Assembly (NCBI GenBank): GCA_023091735.1
Contig: JALKBU010000645.1
Coordinates: forward strand, 1 to 29,477
DNA length: 29,477 bases
Direction: 5' to 3'
DNA from: Trichomonas tenax
Lineage: Eukaryota > Parabasalia > Trichomonadida > Trichomonadidae
Numbering within the stretch: the stretch's first letter is position 1; every line of letters begins with the position of its first letter. The notes below the pieces were generated by a model, which was given only the letters and a program-made list of their open reading frames with translations, made no database searches and had not been told where the DNA came from. Below are positions 1 to 8,573 of the stretch, piece after piece. The translations under genes and the position numbers were made by a program.

Positions 1-481
1 CATAGTAGCGCATACATTTATGCTGGAAATCGTATATTTTTGGACGATTTGAAATGCAATCAATGATTTGATAGATATATAGACTGTGCCACTTATACCA
101 CTGGATAGACAACTATCAATATGTACACGAAAGTACTTTCAAATCGAAAAAATATTGATCAGATAAAAAGTTATGAAGGTCGCGGGACTACACCGCAGAA
201 GGAAAAATACTGCCCTTATTTTTGACATGTAAATAAAATGTTCAATGTTAATTCTCGATTTCATTGAATCTTTAGAGAGTGCATTAGATGTAGAATATAA
301 CTATAGCAAAATTTCTAAAAATTGACCAATAACTTCAAATCCAAATCGATATTGATAGACTTTTCGTTCGAAATATGATTCTATAGATGTATTCCGATGC
401 AGTGGCTTCATCACTTTTCTCTTATTTTCATTATTTTGATTTCGAAAAAATCAGAAGATTTCGAATTAAAAAAATAAGCAA
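1..481. other. 5' spacer before the glycosyltransferase-like gene
   Basis: No open frame of useful length and no RNA gene is recognised. The stretch at about 178-220 is less AT-rich than its surroundings and can form a small GCGG/CCGC hairpin, but it matches no RNA class that I know. An initiator-like TCATTATT lies at 428-435, about 50 bases before the ATG at 482. That is farther than the usual trichomonad spacing, so promoter use is uncertain. Confidence 0.4.
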
Positions 482-1705
482 ATGAGTAAACGAAGACAAT
501 TAATTATAAACACAAGGATAGCTTATGCTTTTTCGTTAGTTATTATCTTCTCATTCGTTGTCCTTCATGCTTATATTGCGAATTTTCCATTAACCATCCA
601 ACTATCGAAAAAATGTTTACAACTAAGACCGACATTTTACAATAAAAACACGTGGATGATAAATTCAACGAACGAATACTTCATTTTATCTGATATTAGT
701 TCGTTAATCTGTCCAAAATGCGGATTTCACGCTTCAGATTGGGTTGGCGACTCAACAACAAACGATATAATCGTTACATTCTGTTTTGGAACGCCACAAT
801 CGATTCCGCCATTTGTTCGAATGTTAAGAACAGTGAATTGCAGAGCCAAAATCGTTATAATAGCGGATGAAAAGGCATATAACAAAATCTTCAAATACTC
901 TTTCGCTTCGTTCTTTCCAATTTGCGAAGTTATTGTTTATAACATAGGAAAATTAAGCGTGAAGCGTAGGTTTGAGTTATACCAAATGAAAACACTTGTG
1001 TACAGGGAGTTCTTGCAATACTTCTATTACAAAATAGATCGCGTTATTCTGTGTGATCTTTCAGATACTGCTTTTCAAAGTGATCCGTTCAAATTCTTTA
1101 TGCATGGAGATAGCGTATACAATTATATAGAGAATATCACTATAGAGGAAGAATTAGAAACTTATTCCGATGTTGATTACTTTTTCCAAGATGAAGTTGC
1201 TTCTGACAAGTATATTGTCACTCCTGCTGTTTACATGGGCAATCCAATGCAAACGCTGATGTTGTTGGACTTAGTTCAGTCTTATTTCACAGATAATTTT
1301 GGAAATAGAAAAGATATTGTTGATCAATCGATAACAACGTATTTATACTACACAGGGATGTACAAGGAGTGGGGAATTAACATGAAGGTGTTGAATTGGA
1401 CACAAGGGGTCATTTCAGCGAACTTAAGTCCTCTTACGTCGTTTGATATTGGAAATATAACTTCTCCTGAATATTCTCTTCCTCCTTTCATCGTTCATCA
1501 CATCAACTACAAAAGAGAAATACTGCTGTCTATATACAGGACGTGCCCCAGACTTCAAAGGCATAAAGGAGAAATTTATCTCGGCGATCTCGATCGAGAA
1601 ACTATGGAATCGATCGATGTTGAGTACAGGCAGGCTTTCAGCCAAAGCCGGAAAATCAAATACTTTCAACGAAAGGCCAAGCTTGAGAATAAAACAAAAA
1701 TTTAG
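482..1705 (+). CDS. Putative type II membrane glycosyltransferase
   Basis: This 407-residue protein has a short basic N-terminus (MSKRRQ), one hydrophobic segment at about residues 13-35 and a long luminal domain, the usual layout of a Golgi glycosyltransferase. A strand-helix-strand core starts at about residue 95 (IIVTFCFGTP). It leads to RVILCDLSDTAFQSDPF at about 187-203, which resembles the 'VLLxDxxDxxFQxDPF' sugar-nucleotide and metal-binding segment of DxD glycosyltransferases. Further on are a DQS motif at 281-283 and a C-terminal HHINYK at 339-344, both placed as in that fold. Several N-x-S/T sequons (for example 61, 218 and 325) fit a luminal location. The ATG at 482 is chosen because it precedes the basic and membrane segments; the TAG ends at 1705. 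The donor and acceptor sugars cannot be read from the sequence. The frame is intact. The fold assignment is by motif reading only. Confidence 0.75.
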   Translation: MSKRRQLIINTRIAYAFSLVIIFSFVVLHAYIANFPLTIQLSKKCLQLRPTFYNKNTWMINSTNEYFILSDISSLICPKCGFHASDWVGDSTTNDIIVTFCFGTPQSIPPFVRMLRTVNCRAKIVIIADEKAYNKIFKYSFASFFPICEVIVYNIGKLSVKRRFELYQMKTLVYREFLQYFYYKIDRVILCDLSDTAFQSDPFKFFMHGDSVYNYIENITIEEELETYSDVDYFFQDEVASDKYIVTPAVYMGNPMQTLMLLDLVQSYFTDNFGNRKDIVDQSITTYLYYTGMYKEWGINMKVLNWTQGVISANLSPLTSFDIGNITSPEYSLPPFIVHHINYKREILLSIYRTCPRLQRHKGEIYLGDLDRETMESIDVEYRQAFSQSRKIKYFQRKAKLENKTKI

Positions 1706-2009
1706 TTAACATTTTTCATGATTTTTTCGTTGCATGATGAATTCATAGCTTTTAAAATGCAAAGCAAAAGCTAATTTAATAGATGTTCGGGTTTGTTTTT
1801 GAGTTTTTAATGGAGATATATATAAAAGTGTGAATAAAGTGGTTATTTTGTTCAATAAACTACATTTTTTATTCTAGGCACTCTACGGGCGTGTTCCTCA
1901 CAATATTGATGTAGCCCCCTTTACATTGTTTAGCTTGATATATAAAAATAAACTATAAAGTGTGAAAGAATTAATTTTTGTTTTAAAAAACATATTGGTT
2001 TTAATATAA
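1706..2009. other. AT-rich spacer
   Basis: I see no gene here. It holds the 3' flank of the glycosyltransferase-like gene. TTTAGTTAACA directly follows the last codons, and T-rich runs follow, but no firm cleavage signal can be assigned. Confidence 0.4.
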
Positions 2010-2225
2010 AAATACGCCATTGGAAAATGTGTAAGTGCTGCATACTTAATCGAAACTTATGGAAGAAATCAAAGCTCTAAATTATTTAGTGAAGCTGCAA
2101 AGCTCCTCATTTTATTAGCGATACACAACCATCTGGTTACTTTTTGTACGTTATTTAAGTTTTCCCCATTAGGGAACCAAAAAAATCGTGGCAAAGCCTA
2201 CGGCCACGCGACAAACACAAATTAA
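2010..2225 (+). repeat. Fragment of a probable dispersed trichomonad repeat with coding character
   Basis: One frame is open from just after a TAA at 2007-2009 to a TAA at 2223-2225, about 71 codons without a plausible ATG at its 5' end. The peptide includes YGRNQSSKLFSEAAKLL, then a hydrophobic stretch, and ends KNRGKAYGHATNTN. From memory, such tails recur at the ends of many trichomonad predicted proteins and in intergenic DNA, which would make this a piece of a dispersed repeat rather than a gene; I could not check that. An overlapping ORF in another frame (2188-2382, starting MAKPTATRQ) is probably only a shift of the same repeat. Bases 2049-2074 are identical to 5580-5605. Confidence 0.45.
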
Positions 2226-2830
2226 TGAACTAAAAATTATGAACTTATCAAAAAGCAAAAATAGCATTACAAGCAATAAAACTACGAAATCCCGATTTTT
2301 GCGGCCAATGACTCTCAAAATCCCCATTTGCAGTGTTGAAATCGAGTGTCACTTTTCCCAAAAATTGAATTCTCACAACTAAAAAATGCGTGGCGGGTAT
2401 TCAATTTTGTGTCACCTTTTTGGGAAATTGAGAGAAAAAATGGGAAAAGATGGGGATACGGGAGAAAGGTATTTAGTTTTCTTTGAAATTGAAAACATGA
2501 ATTTGCGGCGTATTTTCCCATCTAATGTATGATCCCCCACTGTAAAAAGTTTTCCCCATTTTCCAAAAAAAAAACGCTTTTTATTGTAAAATATAATCTT
2601 GTCCCAATTTGGTGACGCACGTGTAGGCTCCCATACGGGAAATGAGGAAAAGCTTGATGTTTGAGATACACGAAAAAAAATTAGTGAAAAATCTAAAATC
2701 TCAATTTTTGCACTTCAAGAATGATTTCACGCGTTTTTAAATCGACATATTCAACTGACAATACATATGAGATGTTTTATCCATATATATTTTGTGAAAC
2801 TCCTTAATCTTATCGTTAATAGAAGATATA
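2226..2830. other. Spacer with GTCAC-type motifs and C-rich patches
   Basis: No gene is supported. It contains GTCACTTTT at 2348-2356 and GTCACCTTTT at 2411-2420, each followed by a run of C or G next to an A/T run, and a TTTTCCCCATTTTCC patch near 2550. The composition differs from the plain AT-rich spacers. Similar GTCACTTTT motifs recur near 8.5 and 29.4 kb. Confidence 0.4.
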
Positions 2831-3010
2831 ATGTCCTGTTTTAAAAAGTTTATGAACAAATCTACACTCACCTACATTTTTCTCTTAGTTGTATTAACAA
2901 TAAAGCGTATAATAACAGAGAATTTACAAATGAACAAAAAATTATTCAGATTTGGAATAGATTCGGCCTCTTCATCGTCTTATTCTGATTTGCCATCTTC
3001 GTTTAGATGA
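2831..3010 (+). CDS. Small 59-residue protein with one membrane segment (hypothetical, or N-terminal remnant)
   Basis: An ATG at 2831 opens 59 codons ending with TGA at 3008-3010. The N-terminus is basic (MSCFKKFMNK). A hydrophobic segment follows at about residues 14-25 (TYIFLLVVLTIK). A polar part comes next, and the C-terminus is serine-rich (DSASSSSYSDLPSSF). Basic residues before the membrane segment and a polar Ser-rich part after it look like the anchor and stalk of a type II membrane protein, like the N-terminus of the glycosyltransferase-like gene 1.2 kb upstream. It could be a real short gene or the only surviving 5' end of a decayed one. The DNA after the stop shows no clear continuation in one frame. 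I do not recognise a family. Confidence 0.35.
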   Translation: MSCFKKFMNKSTLTYIFLLVVLTIKRIITENLQMNKKLFRFGIDSASSSSYSDLPSSFR

Positions 3011-3342
3011 ATATGTCTGTATTCGGCGATAATTTGAAGATATTTCAATGTATAATCATGCTTCCACCTTGAGAAATCTTGAATCATGCTGCGACATCAT
3101 AAATTCAATCAGATAACGTTGCGTAAACTATATGTTTTGTTGCATCAAATGATTCGCTTGCAAAGAAATCGTCTCGACATTCGATAAAGGTAGGTCTAGA
3201 GGAGCGTTTTACTGATAGATAGACTCAACAATAGAAGGAAGTGGACTGTGTTATGATGACCAGTCCATGCTGCTCTTCTTTCAAGTAAAAAATGTAATTC
3301 TGACAAATTTTGCGTTATTTTTGTATTACAAATTGATTTTCT
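3011..3342. other. Spacer with possible coding debris
   Basis: A short + strand stretch, about 3090-3187, reads as a plausible peptide (HHKFNQITLRKLYVLL) but has no start and is followed by stops. I see no supported gene, RNA or regulatory site. Confidence 0.3.
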
Positions 3343-3767
3343 TCATATAATAACAGTGAAGGTATGAAATACACGCGTGTCTTCAATTAAGTTTAATATC
3401 AGAAAACATCTATTCCAACTTGGAAATAAGTCGAAAATTTTATTGAGAGTCAATCCATAAACTTTACTGCATCGTATATTGCTGTATTGCAAATGTAGTT
3501 GAATCGTATAGTTGACATCTGAAGAATAAAATGTTGATATTTTGAAATCATTCAAATTACAGTAACTTTCGCTAATATTCATATATGATAGTAAGAAAGT
3601 GAAGCCTTAATTATATTTTCAATACTGTTAAGATTGGCTGCGTAGATTTTTCTGGAAAAATATCGGAAATGAATTGGATTGTTTGAGGGCATAAATGCAA
3701 CCTCCTTGATAACAGAGGTATACGTAAGAAGTTTGAGTGAATTTAGACATCTTTTTGAAAAACACAA
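3343..3767 (-). pseudogene. Possible decayed coding sequence, two adjoining minus-strand frames
   Basis: Two minus-strand frames (3579-3767, then 3343-3582) meet end to end near 3580. The first reads MCFSKRCLNSLKLLTY and contains FMPSNNPIHFRYF. The second reads MNISESYCNLNDF. The cysteine and leucine spacing and the asparagine-rich turns loosely recall degraded BspA-type leucine-rich repeats, but no repeat is clean enough to assign. It could equally be chance open frame in AT-rich DNA. Confidence 0.25.
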
Positions 3768-3813
3768 TAATTATCCAGGATGAAAGGATTTTCCTGCAAC
3801 ATTATGAGACTGA

Positions 3814-4181
3814 TATGCTTACATCCATAGTTTTCTTTATCATCATGCCACAGAAGCCCATGAATGGAGCGTCAATAGCAAGTTAAGTAAGGAGAAAGAC
3901 ACTCGAAAAATCTGACAGGGTGTCAAAAATAGTTCAAACACCTTTGATATTTCATTGAAAATTCATTATAGATTGGGTATCAAATAAAGACTCATCCTAC
4001 CTGAGGGATAACTTTGACTATCTGCCATTCTAGGTCTTTTCCACGTCGTTACATTGTTTATGATCCTTCAGCTGTTTCTGTGGCCTTAAATCCGGCCTTC
4101 GCTGAAACTGTTGGACCAAACGGAAGAGACCAGATCCCTGGTGAGAACTGTATTGCTGTTAAATATAATTCACCATTATAA
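3814..4181 (+). pseudogene. Decayed coding remnant of unknown family
   Basis: The + strand reads as ordinary protein in pieces: about 3814-3988 (YAYIHSFLYHHATEAHEW and onward, with an internal TGA), then 4005-4181 in another frame (YIVYDPSAVSVALNPAFAET, then VGPNGRDQIPGENCIAV), ending TAA at 4179-4181. The second piece is clearly less AT-rich than its flanks, which supports former coding use. No domain is recognised. At least one frame change and two or more stops interrupt it. Confidence 0.4.
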
Positions 4182-4391
4182 TGCGATTAAAAACCAAAAT
4201 ATATAATCCGCTTAGCTTTTGTACATCATAAACTACACATTATGAATATAGATTTTGTTATGTTCATGCTTATTGATATGAGTTTCGAAATTTTATGTTA
4301 CAAATGCTTTAATTCTCAAAGAAAACTCTTAGATTTACAATCAAAATAATACAGTTAAAACGGTTTTGAGAATAAACGTTTCTTTGAATGA

Positions 4392-4559
4392 AACAATTCC
4401 AAGAGTTTAATATTTCTCCAAAATGAAATTGAATATCTTTATTCCATAAAAATTGATGAATGTTTAAATGATAAACAGCCATCAATAGATATAATTAATC
4501 AAATTAAAGTTTTATCTTTAAAATCACTCTTTGATATTAATACTACAGATAGTATATGA
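4392..4559 (+). pseudogene. Short coding-like fragment, unknown
   Basis: An open stretch of 55 codons without a useful ATG ends at a TGA (4557-4559). It reads QNEIEYLYSIKIDECLNDKQ and continues PSIDIINQIKVLSLKSLF. The amphipathic, lysine and isoleucine-rich composition is typical of trichomonad proteins. It could be the 5' remnant of the frameshifted gene that begins by 4753, but no frame joins them. Confidence 0.3.
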
Positions 4560-4752
4560 AAGGATCTTTATTACGATATAGGCTTTAAGTAATAAAAATG
4601 GTTATATAAATAGTTTTGTGAATGATAAAAAATTTACTCGATAACTTTGTAAATAATTCAATCAACCAATATTTAAGGTTATACACTTTTTAATTAAATC
4701 AATTGTTTTATTTCTTCTTTTTTCCCTGCTTTTCATCCGGAAGATGGGATAA

Positions 4753-7092
4753 AAACCGCACCACCACGCCAAGCTTGTACAGTGCGATACGTTTTTGGTT
4801 CCTAAAATTTATATTCCAATAAATAAACAAATTGATCGAAATTTTTTAATAAGGCAACAGTTTAACTACATATACATCAAAAAGGCCGAAAACATTACAA
4901 ATAAAATAATTACATTCATAAATATCGAAGATATTCACTTGATAAATCAATTCGTTAAAAACGGATTCGAAATTACGTCTTTTATTAGTGGAAACACGAG
5001 TTACATTATCACAAAGAATGAGTTGCAATTGTCACTATCGAAATATAAAGACTTTGAAATTTTAAATAATTCGTTTTTGCCTTCAAATTCATTCATCACA
5101 ACTAAATACAGAATAGCTGTGATCAATTCGCTTTCTGTCGTCAAGCACACGAGATTGAACGATTTGTAACAATTCAGCAATCGATATTATACAAAGGTCT
5201 TAAATCTCGACCAAGCAAATCCAAATTCTTTTCACTTTATGAGAGCGCTTATGAGCGACTGAATTGCACAGTGATTGTCATTGTTATGGTCACCGAAGAT
5301 CGCGAAGTTCATATTCTTGCCAAATTCTGTCGTGTTCAAGAACTCGCAGATTATTACAATCAATTGATTGAAGACGTCAAACAAGGAAGGATCAAAGATG
5401 GCAATATTCTTTTGAAAACTATTGGCAACTATCGAACAGGCTCACACACAATTACAGTTGAAAGTACAAAATATTTCTTCTTCTGTTCTGTTAATGCAAA
5501 TTCTAACATCATCAGATCAATTGAACCAAACTTCCATTTTGACGATGCTTGTTGCTCATTATCACACTCATTTCGTTTCATCGAAACTTATGGAAGAAAT
5601 CAAAGTTATAGACAGAGTCTGGTTTGATAAGAATTTTGCAGTATTTGAGTGTTTGAATGGAAAACTTGATTGGATGCGTTGGAACAAGAAAACTCAACAG
5701 AGAATTATTCAATTACATTTACAGAAGAATTGGAGGAGCTCTTGAAGCACCACACAATGTTGTAATTAAATTCATTGTTCCAATGTGGTTCACTAAATGT
5801 CACAGAACAATGTTATTAGTGAGCGGCCAAAACACGTTTGATAAATTACGCAATGCAACAGTTTTAACTTGCTTCATGAGAGATGTTATGGAGATTTATG
5901 CTGAAGGAATATATGATAATTTACATCTCAACACGAATCTATTTGGAGCTGTTATGCTTGGATTCCAGCGTGTCAATGCTAAAGATTTCACTCTCGGCAT
6001 TCCAAGGGCATCATTGAAATTCTTCGGGGAAGTTCCACCAAAAGAATTCTCAAATTTAACAAAAATCACGGAATCAAAAATTCTGCAGTATTTCACACAA
6101 GTTCCAATGCCAATGATAAGACTCGTTAAACAATCTGGTGTTCAAATGAACGCCGCAACAATTCCTTTAGGTGATGAAGGAGACTTCGCATTCTTCCCAG
6201 AACATGCTTTGATAAAAGTTATTCCTCGGTTGACATTATCAATCTTCGTTAATTTTGATGAAGAACAAACAAAAGATGTCAGACTTTCGTTCATGGATTT
6301 GAGCAGAGATTCTGTTTTAGAATTTAGAACTCCAACTAAATCAACGCCAGTAACGAACTGGGATCCTCCAGCAATCTTTCTCCAACTTAAGCGGCACCAA
6401 AATGCATGAGAAAGATTCAACATTTGGCAGGTTTGATGTATAGAAAACACACACAGATATTCTTGAATTCTGTCAATGAAGCCATCAAACAAGGGCAGTC
6501 AACTGTGTTAGTTCAGCTCTATGAAGGAAGTTTACTCAGGCCTTTCATGGTTAACACACTGTTCTCGAATCTCGTTTTATCTGTTGTCATAGTCTCATTG
6601 GAATACGAGAACTTAATTTCTAATCAATCCTCAATGGTTAAACACGCTTTGGATGGTGTAAATCCAACTGGACACATCTTCGAATTGATCTATGCAACAA
6701 ATGATACAGGAGAAGGCATTTACACATCAACTCCGGGCGGCGTTGAGCCAAATAACTTCTCGAAGGCATCTTTGCAATTAGTTATCATTCTGGAACAAAG
6801 AATGATATTGGAGTACCAAATAGAAGCTGGATACGTCGATCTGCCACTAATCGTTAAATTTGATGAACCAAGATGGTACATTTCCAAATGCCGCAAAATT
6901 AAAAATAATATTTTGCACGGAGTTTGTATTCTCGTGCCAATGGATGCAATTCCTAATGAACTACAGCCAGGTAAGAAAGCAACATATTCCAAATACTTGT
7001 ATGACTCGTTCAAGAAGCTGAATCAAGAAATTCCATTCGATATCACTGAATTTATGAAGGCCTTGGACCTCATTATCGTCAGTGACGCATAG
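4753..7092 (+). pseudogene. Long unrecognised protein gene split over five reading-frame segments
   Basis: About 2.34 kb of + strand reads as one protein, but the frame changes four times. Segment 1 is about 4753-5140 (PKIYIPINKQIDRNF) and segment 2 about 5106-5420 (QAHEIERFVTIQQSILYKG to VKQGRIKDGNILLKT). Segment 3 is about 5415-5700 (ATIEQAHTQLQLKVQNISSS to KLDWMRWNKK) and segment 4 about 5657-6408 (GALEAPHNVVIKFIVPMWF to PPAIFLQLKRHQNA). Segment 5 is about 6391-7092 (MRKIQHLAGLMYRKHTQIF to IVSDA, ending TAG). Each junction needs only a 1- or 2-base shift, and codon use stays coding-like throughout. No initiator ATG is seen at the 5' end. About 780 codons would result. I recognise no domain, signal peptide or membrane segment; the make-up suggests a soluble mixed alpha/beta protein. 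Either it is a young pseudogene, or the assembly has indel errors here. Confidence 0.6.
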
Positions 7093-8028
7093 ATATATTT
7101 GTTTATAAAATTTAATGTTTGTTTTTGCTTTATTTAATCGATATTTCTCAAAAAATCGAAAAAATGGAGATTTAGTTTCCTAACCAAGTGGAAACGATTA
7201 CAGTTGATATAAATATCATTATCTGTGTCGGTTGATAAAATATTTGAAATATTCGCCAAAAGTAACACCCTAGAAGTGTATCAACTCTGGGGGTCAGAAC
7301 CAGATCAAACATGCATGGGCAAATATAACTCTTATGTGATGCCATACATAGTTGTAGTGTTAAACATATATAATATTGTTTCATATTTTTCGTTAACAAT
7401 TTGATTTCAGCTTATTATTGAGTAAATAGCAATATTTATTATAAATGTATCACATGCCAACAACATAGTAACATATTACAAATAATATAAGCTCGTAAAT
7501 TGAATATTTGTTCAGTATCTTAATTTATAAATACACGAAATCATTGCAGAGACGACAATATACATAGATGCATGCACATATTACATGTTTTTAATGTGAT
7601 ACACCAACTTGTACTCATAGCCTCCCAATGAATTTGCTGAAATTATTGATTAATAAAAATAAAGTATTCAAAAATAAAAACGATGGAAAAATAATTAGCA
7701 TCATATATACTATTTTATTAATGTAAACAGTGTCAAATAGAGGCCTCCACCTTTCTCAAAAAACTGAAGTTTGTAAAGTGTCAGATTGGTCATACTTAAT
7801 TTCGTAAACGAAGCGCTTTTAAAAACCAGTAGAGATCGAGCATTAATAAATCAATGATCTCTACAACCAACAGATAATATAGCCACACAATCAATTACCT
7901 CGATTCTCAGCAGATATCTTCATCAATGAATCACGTATCTCTTAATTGATAGAGCGCAAACATGTTTCAAATATGTGAAAAATCTTGAATAGAAGTTAAG
8001 ATCATTAGCCTATAATCCTAGTTCAATT
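7093..8028. other. AT-rich spacer
   Basis: No gene is supported. The 3' flank of the frameshifted gene begins with ATATATTTGTTTATAAAA. One hairpin (7829-7864) is listed separately. Confidence 0.4.
7829..7864. repeat. Inverted repeat, 9-base arms
   Basis: GTAGAGATC at 7829-7837 and its exact complement GATCTCTAC at 7856-7864 flank an 18-base loop. The loop contains a smaller CATT/AATG pairing. It is one of four hairpins between 7.8 and 8.6 kb. Its function is unknown; a short foldback element or chance are both possible. Confidence 0.4.
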
Positions 8029-8040
8029 ATGCTAGGATTA
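8013..8040. repeat. Inverted repeat enclosing the start codon of a small ORF
   Basis: TAATCCTAG at 8013-8021 pairs perfectly with CTAGGATTA at 8032-8040, leaving a 10-base loop. The ATG of the 59-codon ORF (8029-8031) lies in the loop at its right edge. If transcribed, the hairpin would hold the start codon. Confidence 0.4.
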
Positions 8041-8208
8041 GAAAAACTAAAAGAAACTATTACCATCGCTTATAAAATTATGATGAAAACTATTATCGAT
8101 CTTCATTTACCAACGGATGCTGAGATACAAATCATGAAGGAAATTACAGAATTTATTTCTACACATGCTCCAGATGAGGTAGTAGAAATGTGGAATGAAA
8201 GAAATTAA
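8029..8208 (+). CDS. Small 59-residue hypothetical protein or gene fragment
   Basis: An ATG at 8029 opens 59 codons to a TAA at 8206-8208. The peptide is coherent and amphipathic: LEKLKETITIAYKIMMKTII, then DLHLPTDAEIQIMKEITEF, then HAPDEVVEMWNERN. It is predicted to be mostly helical, with no membrane segment or signal peptide. Codon composition stands out from the AT-rich flanks (GATGCTGAG, GCTCCAGATGAGG), which supports real or recent coding use. It may be a complete micro-protein or an exon-sized remnant of a larger gene. No family is recognised. A perfect hairpin covers its start and another lies 77 bases after its stop. Confidence 0.4.
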   Translation: MLGLEKLKETITIAYKIMMKTIIDLHLPTDAEIQIMKEITEFISTHAPDEVVEMWNERN

Positions 8209-8284
8209 ACTTAATTATAAATTGGAATAAATAATTTTACTTATCAAATTTTTATTATTTACATGACATTTTTGACATGTAATC

Positions 8285-8311
8285 TCATCACCTTTCAAGA
8301 AAGGTAGATGA
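8285..8311. repeat. Near-perfect hairpin, 12-base arms
   Basis: TCATCACCTTTC at 8285-8296 pairs with GAAAGGTAGATGA at 8299-8311, with a 2-base loop and one bulged A. A GACATGT copy sits on the left and an ACATGT on the right. The tight loop suggests a cruciform or RNA hairpin, perhaps tied to the 3' end of the small ORF 77 bases upstream, but it has no T-run of terminator type. Confidence 0.45.
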
Positions 8312-8490
8312 CATGTATCAAATAAATTGTGAAAAAACGTGACTATTAACCTTATTGACTTTTTAAAATATGGTTTATTATAACATATACATAATAATGC
8401 TTATTTTGCCAATTTTGGTGGCTAAAAACCAAATTTGAGAGTTAAAACACTTCTAACACCCTTCGGGATGTCACTTTTGTTGAATATTTC

Positions 8491-8573
8491 CATTCTTGAT
8501 ACAAAAGTGAACCATTTTAGAAAAGTTACTTTTTGTAAACATTTCTAAAATGTGTCACTTTTGTCAAGAATTA
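8491..8573. repeat. Foldback element with GTCACTTTT ends (MITE-like)
   Basis: The arms 8501-8523 and 8542-8564 are complementary at 21 of 23 positions around an 18-base centre that is itself partly palindromic (GTTACTTTTTGTAAAC). With a 2-base slip, the pairing continues outward through ATTCTTGA on the left and TCAAGAAT on the right. Both arms contain the AAAAGTGA / GTCACTTTT motif that is seen again at 2.35 kb and 29.3-29.4 kb. It may be a small non-autonomous element or a remnant of one. No target-site duplication is evident. Confidence 0.5.

Noticed and set aside
178..225. Possible small RNA (GC-richer stretch with a GCGG/CCGC hairpin and TTATTTTTGA resembling an Sm site)
   Set aside because: No snRNA branch, 5' splice-site pairing or other class-defining box is visible, and the hairpin is only 4 bases.
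5271..5627. Frame reading through to FIETYGRNQSYRQSLV as a gene end
   Set aside because: From about 5420 the other frame (ATIEQAHTQLQLKVQNISSS) is more coherent and longer, so this end is a shadow reading of the same DNA.
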